Source: Stercorarius parasiticus (taxonomy: Eukaryota; Chordata; Aves; Charadriiformes; Stercorariidae). From it: 64,000 nt of DNA. The notes under the pieces were generated by a model, which saw only the letters and a list, made by a program, of their open reading frames with translations, was not told the origin of the DNA and made no database searches. The stretch's first letter is position 1; the number at the start of each line of letters is the position of its first letter. The stretch lies in assembly GCA_013396915.1 (NCBI GenBank), contig VWZL01004359.1, positions 124,001 to 188,000 on the forward strand. The letters are read 5' to 3'. Position numbers and translations under genes: made by a program. Positions 1 through 14,230 of this stretch are shown one piece after another.

Positions 1-75
1 TAACAGGTTGCCCAGAGGGGTTGTGAACTCTCCATCCTTGGAGATAGTAAAATATTGTCTAAGCATGGCCCAGTG
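1..75 (+). mobile_element. CR1 LINE 3' fragment, cut by the window edge
   Basis: The first bases (caggttgcccagaggggttg, then ctccatccttggagat) match the well-known 3' part of avian CR1 elements in sense orientation. Similarity fades after about base 55; the following catggcccag still resembles the CR1 continuation. The usual tail of ATTCTGTGA-type repeats is missing, so the copy is degraded or truncated on its right, and its left part lies outside the window. Confidence 0.8.
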
Positions 76-3000
76 TGATAATTTTCATTTATTTCAGTTT
101 GTTAAAAATAGTCCTTAATGTATCCAAGAAAATACTTTTCAAAATTATCTCAAGGATACATGTCAGTGTTGCCCTCAGTTAAAGCACCAGGTACCAACAT
201 GTGCTTCAGTCCTTCTGTGAGTCGGGGGCTCTCAGGCTGCATAGCGGTCAGGCGGAAATCCCTCTGCGTGAAGGTCCACGTGCAGACCTTGTCTTAGTAT
301 TGGAGTGTAAAATGTTGCAACGTGATTATTTAGTGGCACAGGACTCTTTCATAGCAAATGAAGACTAGAAGTCAACTGACTCTATTCCAGTTAAAACACA
401 AAAGTAAACATAATAAAACTAGTCTATTTGGAATGAACTTAAAGCAGTGAGATTACGGAAATAATTTTGGAGAAATATTCTGTATGTGCAAGCACATTAG
501 TACTTTGTCATCTTAAAATATGGGTTCTGTTTAATTACTTACTCTACGTGAAATAAATTTCTGTAGTTTTAAACTACTGACTCAAGCCTACCTGACAATG
601 AATTTGATCCCCTGTGAGTTAGGTGTGAAATTATGTGGGTCAATCAATAAATACAAAAATACATAGTTAAGGAAAAGATACTAACTGTGATTTAGATGGA
701 GATAACTGCTGAGATGCTTGTTTATTTTTTTGTAAATAAAGTAGAAGGAAAAGTAACAGAGATAGAGAAGGGATGCACAATTAAACCTGTAAAGAATTAA
801 GTAATTACTTTCCAAGCTCTCAAGGGAGTAGGAGTTAAGAGATACAGTTTTAAAAGAGATACAGTTTTTCTCTGTTGAAAAGTTTATTTATCCAGTGTCT
901 ACAGAGACAGTGTGCCAACAACAGCAAACCCAAAATGCAAGTAAAAAAAAAAAAAAAGAGAAAACTACTACTGAGGAGAATATGAAGGCATGACAAAGCT
1001 ATTCAAAATTATTACAGTGCAACAGCTTGTTTTGCTGTTTCTTGATTATTTAAAAAAAAAAAACTAAGTTCTAGTTCCTTTTGTTTTCCTCACTTTGTGT
1101 AACTGTAGTATATGAAGTTCGCTATCCTATGACTCATTCTTCCCACAAATAACATTTCTTTGAATAGCCGTTGTACAAACACCATTTCATATTAGTTGTC
1201 TTAGTTGGTAATTGTGTAGACTTATTTTTCCCTCCTGGATGAGTGATTTATGTGTACAGTCCCTGGATCTGCCTCTGCCACACACGGGGTGTACCAAAGT
1301 AGTGGTAATACTGCACTGTACTGCTCTGCCTAGGATTACTGTGCTCGCAGTTTTGAGAGAACAGAGTCGGCTGGTAGAGTCCCTCAACCACTGAAACTAG
1401 TCTTAGTCTCTTTCTCCACAAGGAAACGCTCTTGTATGTAACAAATTCTGATATTTTGTATGTGTTTTCAGGGACAGACAGTCATGAAATTGAGGCTTGA
1501 TTTTAATTCTTAGTAGAGATAGTGGACAAAGAAGGGGCAAATTCAAACTAAGATGTTATTTCCAGCCTCCAAAAGAAGCCACTTTGCATGAGTTTGGTTC
1601 ACTATAATAAATACAAAAAAGAATTGTGGAAGCTAAATGACTGAGGTTCATTCAGATAAAGAATTAAAGAGCATCTGTTGTAGTTTTCATATGTGAATGA
1701 TGGCTGGGCGCTCTATTTTAACTTTATCATTATAGGCAGTCGTGGCCACGGATATAGGCTTTCCTGGTGCTTTCACAATACTTTACGTTTTCTCTGCTGG
1801 CACAATGGAACTGGCAAGCTCCTACGAGAGAATTCTCTACTGAATTATCTATACTCTGTGAGCTTGTCCAACTCTGCTATCGTACATTCATGACCGCAGC
1901 ACGCGTGGATATTGATATGGTCATCATCCTCTCCAGCTGTCTTTGGTTACCTGGAGAGAGGGTGGATTCACTGGGGACAGCCTTTGGAATGAGTCCAAAC
2001 TGTAAAACACAAGTTCACGCTTTTAGACGGGTAATGAAATACTTCAAACCCTGCCTTCCTTGGACCTACAGGTTTTGTGTTGGTTGGAGCTACTTTTTTG
2101 ATATTTCTGCTTTCTGGATTTAATGTAGAGTTTAGAAATTGGATCAAATTGCTAAATGCATTTAATATGTAATTTAACATTTTAATGTGTGTTTAATATG
2201 TATGATTGCAGATTGTATTTTGATTACTCAACAAAGTAAAATCTTGGTTATAGCTGAAACGTGGTGATAAAGTTCAAGGAGTTGACAGTGAATTTTCTTT
2301 TTATACAGTGGAAACGAGAGATGGTTATGGGAGATTTGGGAAAATGAGGTAATACTTGCTATTAAATATATTTTTAGTTAAATTGAGGCGTAAAGGTCAC
2401 AAACATGATTTTTCTGCTAAGTGAGGTTAAACTTAAGCAAGGTTGATCATAAAAAAAACCTAAACAACTATCACTTTTTATAATGTAGCATGAGTAACAT
2501 CCTTATCTCATAAGTAATAGCTGGTGGAGGAAGCTATGTGAGTTTTCAGGACAGTACTAGAAAAAAGTTAGTGTATTTGGAAAACTGCTAGGATGTAAGC
2601 TCACTTATGAGAAAGGAAAATTTTGTTTTCATAAAGAAATTTCTATATTTTGAAGAATGACTACTGTGATCGTTGAGCCTTTTGCTTTCAAAGGAGAATG
2701 ACGTTCACCAGCTTTAGCATAACATCTGCTGTCCTTCATTCTGATTGTAAAATGGGTTTTTTCTTTACTCTCTTCTGTTTAAAAGTGGAAGGAAAGAACT
2801 TGTGGCAGAGAAAATTGCTTATAGAATAGGCTGCCTATTTAGAAACATTATTTTAATGTGGAGGGATGAGGTAATAGTGTAAAGAAATAAGCAGAAAGCT
2901 GCAATGTTTGACTCTGATATCAAAACCAACTTCACAGTCATGATCCTTATTGTACTTTTTTAAAAATTTTGGGGGAGGGGGGGAGCTCTGATTAGTGTAT

Positions 3001-6000
3001 CTGTTTCAGGAAGAGTATCAAGAGTACTCTAATTTCATATTTAAATATGGGATCTGATTAATACTTCAGGCATGCTAGAGAGCTATAACATTAAGACTGT
3101 TGTTACTATAGTGAGATGCCATTACAGACATCACAAGACTTGTTATACAAGGAAGCACCATTACGTTGGATTAAAGAAGCTGCCAAAGTCTTGAAGGATT
3201 TATAGGTGCTGCCACTTTGAATTATATATAACTTCATTATTTTGTTGAAGACGTTTTGATCTAGAACTAATGAAGCACAATAAACACTGATGAAATGAAT
3301 TGGCAGGTTTGACAGCTTTTAACTGATACTGAGCGAATGATGAAATTTATTGTAGTATTCTTGAAGTCTCAAAATTGCTAGATAATTTACAGAGAGTAAT
3401 AAATTGAGTATTTGCACAGAGAAATGAAGCTAATATTCTTTATAACTGGAGTGACATGCATCAGAATTGACATGATCAAGTCATCAATTTAAGCATGTTT
3501 CTTAAATGACTTATTGTTCGTATGCATGTGAGAGAGGAAATGGTCCATTGTGTTTGTGGAGGGGGAGTCTGTGGCCTGCATCTTGGAGCCAAAAAATGGT
3601 GAGAGCAGTCAGTGTCTGCGAAGACGTGAGAAGGGAACATGCGGACGAGCGAGAGCAATGCTGATGCACTGGCCGTGTGTGTCAGAGCAAGCCAAGAACA
3701 GAGCACCATCAGAAATCTCAGGGGGTCGTCCCGGGGACAGACAGAGGGGCTGACAGCTGGTGTGGTTTGAAAGGGGTCTGGAGCCTGCTGAAGTGCTAGG
3801 TAGGCTGAGGGAGTGAGTTTCAAATGTTACGAGTTTAAGAGGGGCATAAAGGAGTTTTGAAGAACAGAGATTGCAAGCCTGAGGCAAAGAGGAAGTAGGA
3901 AAATGTGGGTTTAGAAACAAAGGACTTAAATTTGCCTTTTTTCTGCAGCATCTCCAAGACTTAGTCACGGTTAGTGTAATTAGAAGGGACGATGAAATGT
4001 AAATTCGTAACAGCACTGTGGTTGGTGTGCTGGGCTCATGCAAGGTCTCTTTTTTTTTTTTTTCAATGTGAAGTAAGAGTTCAGTGAATGCATATCACAT
4101 CAACTTGATCATTCCATTAATCTTGGCTGTATAAAATTGGCTGCGTTTGAACATTGCTTCATTAACCCAGCTCAGAGACTAGTGTGACATCCAGTAACTC
4201 TTTCTAGGCAGCTGCATTCTGTTCCATGATGTGAAGTCTGTAGTACTGCAAAGATGTTTCAAAACGATTATTATTTTAACAGCTGGTTAATTACCAATTC
4301 TTTATTGGGTTGTTAGAGTTAGCTGAGCAGTCACCGTTTGCTCTTGTTACCGTGATGCAGAATTAGTATTACGTGCATTAATGTATTAGTAAATCTGAAT
4401 GAGAAATGAGCAATAACCAATGATGAAAGGCTTTTAAGTTTTGAAATAGTCTTACAACATTTGTTTCTTACAAGCAATATTATAAAAAGAAAATATTTAA
4501 TGGCAGAAATTGTACTTGAGTTTCATTTGACTCTCCCTCTGTAATGTGACTCAGGACTTTAGTTATGTAAAAATATGACTAAGTCCCTTTTGCCTTTGAG
4601 GTATAGACCTGGATGAAATCCAGTATTGGATTTCAGTAAATTGGAAAAGTTCTTTCACAGTCTTTTTAACTTTGAATTTGGGACAAAACTACATAAAAGC
4701 TGGAATAGTTTCCTCATCTAACTATTCTAACTATTCCATGTTCAGGTTTTGGGGTTTTTTTCTCTTTAAATAGTGTCTGATTACTAAATTAAGCTCTCAG
4801 CATTAATAAATCATTCCTCTGCAGAATAAAACCTTTAATTTCTCATACTTGCTGTCTTTTGTACCTTTTGATTATAGCTCTTAGGGCTGTGGAGTGAATC
4901 CCTGGGTAAAGACAGCAAAGAGAGAGAGTAAAAAGGAATCCAGGTGCATACTGTATCGTTTCTTAGGGTGACATGCTTAACATATGCCATAGTATTTGAA
5001 AGTGATGTATTAACTCCTTTTAACAGTATGCTATTTGGGTTATTTTTTCATGTAATGAAAAGTCAAGTGTGGTCTCTGTCACAACCTGCCCAAACGACTG
5101 TTTTTTTCAGCAGTGATTTTTCAGCAGCATACGCTATGTGATGGAATACGTTTGAGACACAGCAGTGCGCAGTAAATGCAAGCAGGGAGGGAAGCCTCGA
5201 GGAGGAGGGTCGTTCAGAACTGCTTGAGCACTGCTTAAAACCGAACTCACCCACCTGCCTGGCTTGAATGCTCTGTGCTGGCTGTTCATGTGCCTTACCA
5301 TTTAGAGGGTAAAGGTGTGTCTGCAGAGTCAGCCATGTGGAAAGTGTTTTTGGGTCTGAGCTGTTGCATGCTGACTCGCAAAACCTACGTTCCAAATCGC
5401 CTTGGAATATATTAACTTTTAATTTCTTGTTCTATGCTGTACAGAGCATCACAGAATCAAAATCTTAAAATGCTAACAATCCATTCGTTCTGTGTGTCTT
5501 CAGAGATGGAGAGCAGAAGGGAAGAATGGAAATTATCTCCTACCAAGATTATATGTTAGCGGCAATTAGGAAAAGTCTGTTAGTCCACAAAAAACAACAG
5601 CTGGAATTTATCTTGCAAGCTTTCAGCTAATTTTTCTCACTGTATCCCACCCAAAGGTATTTTTAAAAACTGTTTGGACAAAGACAGCTCTTATTCTCTC
5701 CCTTGTGCTTATATTGACATAGTCACAGATGTTGTTACTATGCAAACCACTAGTATTATTTTTTTCTCTTAAATACTTTCCTGGTTTCCCTTTTGCTGTG
5801 ACAATTTTTTCATTGTTGTTGGGAGATGGAACTATTTCATTCATGGGCCACAAATGTTTTCTTTTAAGTATTCAAAACGTCTCATCCTTCTATTGTGTTT
5901 TTCCAGTTTACTATAATATGCTCCAGTCCTGTTCCAATATAGTTTTGTTTTAACTTTCCGTTCCTGTTATTTTTAAAATTTTCTCAGTATTGCTTTAGTT

Positions 6001-9000
6001 TTCCAAGATGTATCATCGCTGTCATTTTAGTGATTAAATTCTGCTGTCTCATTCGCTTACTTCAATCCAGTCTACAATTTACTTTGTGTTTAACTGTATC
6101 ATAACACTTTTTCTCTCATGTCCTGTCATCCATAATTTTCTATTTGATTCACACCTCTTTGCATTAGCTTTGAATGCCCGCTTCGTGTCAGCTGTATGTT
6201 TTACTTTAAGTGTGCAGCTGCACAATTCAAAATAAAAATGGTAACCTTTTCAACTTCCAGATTTACAAACTTACTTCATGTTATTTAATGATAAACTCTC
6301 TGAATAAACAGTTCTAGATTCCTATTATATTGCTATTATTTTATTATAATAGTAGTATTAAGTTGACACAGGAGTGCTTCTACACAATTTGCTTTTCAAT
6401 AATGGACCTGGTTTTCTGTCAGAATGCCATGCAAAACTGCTGTTCATAAGTGGTTCTTTCTTGCACTTGTCACGTTCAACATTGTCATGTTAAAAAAAAA
6501 TTCAGACGTTTTCTTCCACCTTTTTTTTCTTCCACAATAATCTGGTACATAAGTAATGTGACATTTATTCTATTTATGCTTGCAAATGCTTTCATTTTCA
6601 AGAACTATTTGACAACTTAAATGAATTATATTAGTAGTGAAGCTGTTAACTGGTTCGTATTTAAATTTATTTTGATTTGTATTTAAATATTTAAATTGGT
6701 TCTTTATAAGGACTGGTGCTTAAGATTAAGATCAAGTACGGCATTGGCATTTCCTTTGTTTTCTTTAGCTACTGTGTGTGTGAGATGGCATGTATGCTGT
6801 TTTCTGGCTTCGCAGCACAATTGTCTTGCCTCGGTGCCTATCCTTTTTACCTATAAAGTCAATTTAGCAGTCTGGTTGATTTCCCATTCTTCTTGTACAA
6901 ACATGCATCTTCCAATGGTTGTGTTCCTGTTGAGCAATACAAAATTGTCAGTACCTGTTTTTCTGGACTGTTAAGTATCAGGTGTAATTTAACAGTCATT
7001 TTGGGGAAATATTCTTTCAGTCCATTGCCCCTTGTCAGCACCTTCCTCACCTGGGGACAGTTTGTGCCTCGAGTATTATTCTAATAGACATCAGCTGCCA
7101 AGTCCTTTTACTTCCGAGATTTGACATTTAAACATCAAGAGTTACAATTAAATACTAACATTTATATAGAAAAAGCTTGCTTTCTCTCTCTTATTTTTTC
7201 CTTATCTTTCTTCGTCCTGCCTGAGACTCGTATTTGATCTACTGTAATTTCATGGATTCCTAAGGAAAAGAAGGGCTGTCCACATAACGATACTTACTGC
7301 AGTATCTTAGATGCAGAGCAACCTCTGTCTTTCTTTTAAAATGTTATATATTCATTGTCAAAACTAGATGTCTGCCCTCACTAGCAGTGAGTTCAGCCAT
7401 GAGTCAGTTCATCTGTTTCTGGTCCATACATTTTGGGTCCGTTAATATTTCGCATTAGGGCTTTCTATACTTTTTATGGGAAGTGTTTGGGTTTTTTTTA
7501 AATTTTTTATTTTGTGTGTGTCTCTAAATAATGCTATTATTTCACCAGAATTCCATTAAAAGAATGGAGCATATGAAAAAGTGGGACTAAATCTGTTGAT
7601 TGCAGTTATGGAGTCTTTGTATTAAAACCCTTGTTGGCCTCTTAAGTCGCATGTTTTGTTCTTTTTTTACGGAGCATGTTGATGTTACTAACAATTCCCA
7701 TATACGTTTTTTTAAACACACACACGAGAAGGAGCCCCTTCTGTTGCTGACTGTTCATGTGTTCAACTGGGACCTCTCTACTTCTTTATAGCCTGAAGAG
7801 AAAAACCCAGTGAGGGAAATACCAGCCAGGAGTATGTCACTATTGTTCTCACCGTTGACTTAAGCACATTTTAAGTCTAGTTTTTATCTCTGGCAGTTGA
7901 GTATCTCTTCACAGGAAAATACTGGAAGTTCTTGGAATTACAAAGATATCAGTTCGCTAGCCAAATTTTCCCTGGCTAAGCAGTGACAAAGGCTGCCAGT
8001 TGATCAGAGTTTTATGTGGTGTTTTTTCCGATGAGAACTACTGTTTGCTCTGAGATCATCAAAACTTACTTTCAACATTAGATTTTAGTTGTTTCCAGAG
8101 TTAGAATATGCATTCTTAGTTATGGAATGCTGATCAGATCATAGTTGTTAATCTTGAAATTCTGCAATTAAATTACATTAAATCCCAGTATATTAGTAAT
8201 TTTAGCAGAATGTTCTAATCCAAAATGAAAATCAGATGTTCTTCATGGAAATAGGGAAGTCCAGACAATGGGTATTGTATTTGGGTTATAAGACTTGTGT
8301 TCTTTTTTTTTTTTTTTAATTTTTATTGTTCACGTTGTAGGCAAGTCTTTGCTCATTTTAAGGAACAAAACTATTAGTTTTAAAACATTTTTTTTACGTT
8401 TGTATCCAAAAATATTTCTCGTGAGTTGTATAAAAAATCAGGTCCTCTGGAAATCCAGTGCCATCATGAATGGACTCCTGGTGAGCGAGGAATTTTTATG
8501 ACTCCCTTAAAAAACAATTGCAAGCATTCCACAAATAAACAATACATTGATTTGGGGGGACATTTTTATGAGTATTTGATAATAATTTGTTCTCCAATGT
8601 TTATTTCAGTATGGTATTTTGTAATTTTTAACTTAATTATACTAAAAATTCTCTCATAGCAGCGGAGAGCGCAGAGCTTTGGAGCATGAGTCAATGCTGT
8701 TCCAATTAGCAAGGGCAGATACAGGACCAAGAGTGATTATTTCATTGATTTCCATGGGTTCTGGAGGAAGAGCCAGGATAGTTCAGTTACATGGGCCAGC
8801 TGCTGTCTTTCTATTTCTTTTTGCAATTATTTTGGCAATTTTGATCTTTTTTTTTCCTCAACTAGTTTTTCCTTCTGTATTTTTCATTAATAAATTTCAC
8901 ATGTGATTTTGTTTTGGTTTGTTTTTCTTGTTTCTTTCAGGGCTGTTTTTGATGAATTGTCGACCATAATAATAGTTACATTGGTATTGGCTTTTCCTGC

Positions 9001-9394
9001 CCTTTGTGTAAACTGCTGCAAGTGACAGTTCATATTTTGCTGCACGATAAGCCAGTGCACCATCAATGTGACAGCAGCAGCTCTTGGTACAGCACAAACC
9101 CTGATGTTGTTGATATTACAGAAGAGTTTTGTTTGAAAAATTGGGAGTAAGGGGGTAAGGTAACATAATTGGGCTGCTCATTGCCCCCAGGAGATAGCAG
9201 TTGCATGCTCTTATTGTTGCTTTTGGATAAGATTTACTTTCTACTGCTCAATGTGCAAATAATCCAGGCGATCCTGTTATCACCACAAGTACAACTTTTA
9301 ATTCAGATCATGTTCAGTTGCTGCAATATTTTTGCTGATTTTGATTCATGTCAATAATGTTTCGTCAACCCTCAGTGAGCTCACAAGGAAAATT
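76..9394. other. Intronic sequence without recognised genes
   Basis: This stretch is AT-rich intron. Visible features are a 15-base A run at 943-957, several T runs of 10 to 16 bases (for example near 4050 and 8308), and a pyrimidine-rich stretch from roughly 5600 to 7500 on the + strand. Open frames here are at most about 145 codons (3609-4043, minus) and look like chance. None has a recognisable domain. Confidence 0.7.
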
Positions 9395-9458
9395 ATAACA
9401 TTTAGAAATGGAAAAATGTTATGCAGATAACAGTTAGAAATGGAAAAATGTTATGCAG
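9395..9458. repeat. 32-bp tandem duplication, two copies
   Basis: The unit at 9395-9426 begins ataacatttagaaatgg and ends gttatgcag. It is followed directly by a second unit at 9427-9458. The two differ by one base (t or g at unit position 7). The near identity suggests a recent slippage or unequal-exchange event. Confidence 0.9.
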
Positions 9459-12400
9459 CCAGTATGAACCTGTTGCCTGGGGTTTCAGGGAGACGTTTCA
9501 GCCTATGTTTTCATGTTTCTGTCAAACCTGTGTCTATCGCTCCTGTTCTCAGCAAGTGTTTCTCAAGAATTATCTCCTTTACTCTGTTAGGTAGAATTGA
9601 GAACTGCAGAAGTGCTGTGGTGCTGTGGTGCTGTGCTGCCCTTGTTCTGTGGCTGGGAGCAGGAGGTGGATTAGCAGAGATAACTAAACCTGACTTCTTT
9701 ATCTGCACGTGAATAACAAAAGTATGAAGCATGAATATGGCCATTAGTACAGAGACATCGGCTGATCAGATTTTGCGGATTCTTTTTCATTTAAGGGAGC
9801 CTGGCAGACTTTCAAAGGTTACTGCTGTCAGAAAATTATAAAATGGAAAAATACAAATCAAAGCTACAGTGATCTCCTTCCAACTAAAACTATCTTAAGC
9901 AAGAGCAGAAAGTCACTCTGTCAAAAACCAGATGACTCCTCAGTTCTCCAGAGCAGCGCAGGGATAACATCAGAATGCAGAAATGAGAGATCATGCTCTG
10001 ATGTTGAGGGAGGGAACGGGATGCTGTGAAGCAATGCTGCTCTCCAGGCACTGGTATTTGCCCACTGTCTCTCTTACAAGGATCCTCGCAAGGATTCCTG
10101 GTATTTTTGTCTGAATCAGTATCATAGCACTCGTAACTGTGACAGGGATGTGTTATCCTGGTTCAGCACTGGCTTGGCCTCCGCACAAAGATCAGAGAAA
10201 TAGATGTAAGCGTCAGGATAAGAGCAACTATAAATAGGTGTACAACATGGGTTCTTGTTAGGTGTTTTTAGGAGGGTAAAATGTTGCTGATCTAGTGTAA
10301 GTTCAGGCTTGATTGCAGTCCGTGATTTCTAATTCACTAACAAATTTTACAGAGGTTTTGTTTCATCAACATAAAAAGCCTTTGCAAAAGATAGGAATTT
10401 TTATTATAGAGGAGCTGAGAAAGCAGCTTCTGTGTGTACTTCTCCCCTCTGGTGTTTGTGTAAAACTCACCAAAGCAGAAAAAAGGCCTTTTAAACCCCA
10501 AATTTCTTACTGCTATATGGCAGTACTTTCTAGTTGCTGAACGAATAATTATGGTTTTAGGGGTTCAGAAGTGCTTGACAATTTCCTGGCTATAAATGCC
10601 CTTGCTGTCAGATGATGCTATTCCGACTCATGGAATGCGGTGCTGTCAGGAGCCGTACAGCAAGCAGCCTGCTCCTACGCAGCCAGTGACGTGTCTGTAG
10701 CCATGAGCAGTCCCTTCGTAGTGGGGCTTATGCAAAACAGGGAATCTCCCGTCATCCCTGCTCCCTGCGAGATGAATCGGGGGAAGCTGGTATTACTAAG
10801 GAGCATGTCAGCAGTTCCGAGGGAACTGAAGGAGAGGAGAGCAAATTGAAACTTGGGTGTCATCTATATTGTTAATTCAATACCGAAACTAAGGACCTTT
10901 TCAGGTTTCTGTTGCAGCAGCTGTAGTGTACTCAACTGTATCTTAAAACTATGTGTATACTAATCTGAAATAATTTGTAACTAATTCTGCAAACTGCTTT
11001 AAAAATTTATTATGCATCTGTCCAAATATTTCCCCAAATAAAAGCCAGCAAACAGATTTCTTGCTGCTAACCCATTACGCGCTTTTGTCAAAAAAGTGAG
11101 TGGATAAGTGAATTTTCACAGAGAAAGCAACACATTCATCTTGTATTTTCCTCAAAGTTCTTCGCAATACAAAATGGATGTGCAACCTCTGTCTGAAATA
11201 ATTAGCCGTGGTTTGCTAGGGGAATTTTGGTACTTTCATGTTGTACTAGCTTTTGATCAAAATTTCCCTGCTCTGCCTTGTGTAATTCTGGCCATCTGGA
11301 TTAAAAGGTTCTCTTAATCTTAAATACAGATTGTAACTCTTTCTTTTTGAGTGCACTGCCATAAAATTCTGGCAAGTTTCCAACTTTCTTCATTAAAGCT
11401 TTCTTTATTATGGTTTTTCGGCCATTAAATGATTGTTATGCACAATGGGTTCTTGATTATAATTTGCTGAAACTGGGAATCAGTTACAACAGTAATCCAG
11501 TTCTGTAATTAAAAGAGAACATGTTTATACCTGCTAGGATCTTCTGAGAGCTATTAAGGGTGAGGAAAAAACAGAGTTGAAAGGCAAGAATTTCTGCTAA
11601 TAAGACATTGAAGCATTCTAATCTGACAGTGTTTTGTGCTGATTGTGGAAGTATGACTTTCTACATAACAACTACATTTGAACCCAAATTTGTGGTTGTG
11701 ACAGAGATAAAAGGACAGGTTTTTTTCTGTTGTAAAACTTCTCACACCCCCAATTTTGTTTTGGATTTAGAAAGGAGTGTGCATTTCTAGCAGAAAATGT
11801 GCACTTGGGGATCCTTGAATCCAATCCAAATTTTGTTTCTGCTCTTATATGGTTTTTCTCAGGGGTTCAATCTCACTTTCATTGTTTCTCCACTGTAAAG
11901 TTTTGAAAAATTGTGAGACTATTACTAGCTTTAGAATTATTTTAAAAGTGAGTATTTCATAGGTATGTGCATCACCACTTTGTATTTTGGCTGTTGCGCA
12001 ACTGGGAGAAATGTAAACTTGTTTTAGCTGCATACTTGATCTGTTATGGACAAGCAATAGTATGAAATAGCTGATGCTATAATTTAATCTGATTCTTAGC
12101 AGTACGTTACTGATAATCTAAAGTATATAAATGATAACTGTAATGAACTTTAGAAAATATAGATTTCTTTAGTTACGTAGCAGCTTTACAATACTTTTTC
12201 CCTAACCTGTATCTGCCTTATCTACTAACGCTCCATCTTTGAGATTCCTTTTAGAAAATCTGCATCTAGAAAACTTTTCTGGGAACTGAATCTGTGGAAT
12301 TTTGGTGAGATGGAGCTGCTTAATGAAATAATTTCATTTAAAATTTTACAAGCGTGTATTTGGCTGAAAACAATTTTGTACCACAGCTGAGAAGTAAAAA

Positions 12401-12643
12401 GTGCACATACAAACACTGTATGTGCAACAAATTCCTGTCTTGAAATTAACTGCTAGTCTGCAGTGAATCACACATACGGTATGTCAGAACTTTGCTTTTT
12501 CATATATTCTTTCTCTTGATCTCTCAACTTGAGGAAATACAGTGTTCCTTATTGAATGAAATAGATTATATGTAGGCTATGGACTAAGCAAGATGGAATA
12601 AAAATTAATGAAAGCTGCAGAATTTGAAGTGCTCTTTCCACAA
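9459..12643. other. Intronic sequence without recognised genes
   Basis: I see no exon, RNA gene or clear repeat here. A short (gtgctgtg)-type triplication lies near 9615-9640. The patch at 10620-10850 is relatively GC-rich and open on both strands, but has no recognisable protein similarity. Confidence 0.6.
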
Positions 12644-12950
12644 AATCATAGAATCACAGAATGGTTAGAGTTGGAAGACACCTCCCACCAGACCAGGTTG
12701 CTCCAAGCCCCGTCCAACCTGGCCTTGAACACCTCCAGGGATGGGGCAGCCGCAGCTTCTCTGGGCAACCTGGGCCAGGGCCTCATCACCCTCACAGCAA
12801 ATAATTTCTTCCTGAGATCGCATCTAAATCTCCCTTCCTGCCGTTTAAAACTGTTCCCCCTTGTCCTATGGCTCCCCTCCCTGATCAAGAGTTCCCCCCA
12901 GCTCTCCTATAGGCCTCCTTCAGGGACTGGAAGGCTGGTATAAGGACTCC
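12644..12950 (-). mobile_element. CR1 LINE 3' end with an internal deletion
   Basis: Read on the + strand, it starts with atcatagaatcacagaatgg, the reverse complement of the CR1 terminal repeats. It continues through ccaggttgctccaagcc and ctgggcaacctgggcc, so the element points left. Compared with the related copy at 60095, it lacks about 48 bases just inside the 3' end: ttggaag runs straight into acacctcccacc. The right edge near 12950 is where similarity to the ctggaaggctg.tataagg segment ends. A 111-codon open frame over it is only the CR1 tail. Confidence 0.92.
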
Positions 12951-14196
12951 CATCTAAATTTCCATCTAAATGGAATTGTTGATGGTGTAATCAGGAGATT
13001 TTAGTCTTGCTAAACAAGTGTGGAATACGGACTTGAATAAAAACAGTAATTCATAATATTCTGTCTTTACCGAGCATAGTGAACCTTAGCATTCTATTGA
13101 ACGTACAATTGAAACGTGCAAGTCTTTTGAGGATAATTTAAATAACTTGGAAGTTCAGAGTTACCTGAAAAATCCCTTCTCCTTTCATACAAATATTTTC
13201 TTTTCCTTTTTATGAGGTTTTTTTTAAGAAGTTGTGTTGATTTTGGAAAAAGTAAAAGGCATTTCTTGTGACTCTAATCTTCTCAATGGCAAGCCCTTGC
13301 ACTTCCTTTGCCAATAGTTTATTTCATATGTATTCAGTCCAGTTTTCTTTTTACATATGTGAAATAACAGTTTGGCAAGTGGTAAACAAAATATATACAG
13401 TGAAGAAAAAAAAGACTTGAGGGTTTTTTAAGTGAAAAGATTTATTTTATGAAATAATCCTTTCATTGAAGTGAATAATTAAAGCTAAAATAAATAAGAT
13501 CTTACAAGAGATTGCAGAGTAATTATGTAACTTTTAAGAAACAAGAGTTCATGGTAATGAAGTATTTTCATTTTACTGGGTTTTTCTTGGAGAAGTACAA
13601 TATCATGTGATGGTATACCACAGTGTGTGAGAGTAGTTTGCTGGTACAAAATCCAAACATCACAAAGTAATTTCCAAGGACCAGATGTTTATCACTTCCC
13701 TGTTATGGAAGAGAGCAGAAAGGTTCTTAGTTAAAGTTTCTGGCCTGGAACTCCTGTGTAACTGCACAGTAGGCTTTCGTACGGAGTGACTGAGCACTCG
13801 CCCACAACCCAGAAAGGATTTACTTTTGAAGAAAGAAAATTGCTTATATGACTACATAGTCAGTAGCCAGAGCATTACCCGGTATAACTGTGAGAAAACT
13901 AGCTAGAAGCATTTCTGTTTCACTAAATATTTGCCATGGCTTTGGTTCACTTTGCCCATGCAAAGGCTTCTTTTACTCTTGTAAACTGAGAATTCAAGCA
14001 GCTTTGATACTTAGAGTAACAGTGACAAGACTTCCACTCTCCTCTTTCCTAACTCCCTTCACTTAGCAGGAGTTTTAAGAGGTATTTTAGGGGTAGAGGA
14101 CAGAGGGAGGTTCCTTTTCTTTAAGGCAGTGGTTAAAATATATACTGAAGAGATGTCAATTAATTTTTTCCAAGAAGAAAAGAGTGTAGGCAGTGG

Positions 14197-14230
14197 GCCC
14201 AGTGGTTAAGTCTATGCTGTGCCACTGGGC
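14197..14230. other. Inverted repeat, 9-bp perfect stem
   Basis: GCCCAGTGG at 14197-14205 is the exact reverse complement of CCACTGGGC at 14222-14230, with a 16-base spacer. The intron RNA could form this hairpin. No function is known, and such stems occur by chance in large introns. Confidence 0.7.

Noticed and set aside
943..957. A15 run as a possible retroposon tail
   Set aside because: No poly(A) signal or element body is recognisable upstream.
3476..4043. Overlapping minus-strand frames of 115 and 144 codons
   Set aside because: Two overlapping frames on the same strand with Ser/Leu/Pro-rich text indicate stop-poor composition rather than a gene.
12608..12943. 111-codon + strand frame
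   Set aside because: Most of it is the reversed CR1 tail at 12644-12950; the same text appears in the 60095 copy.
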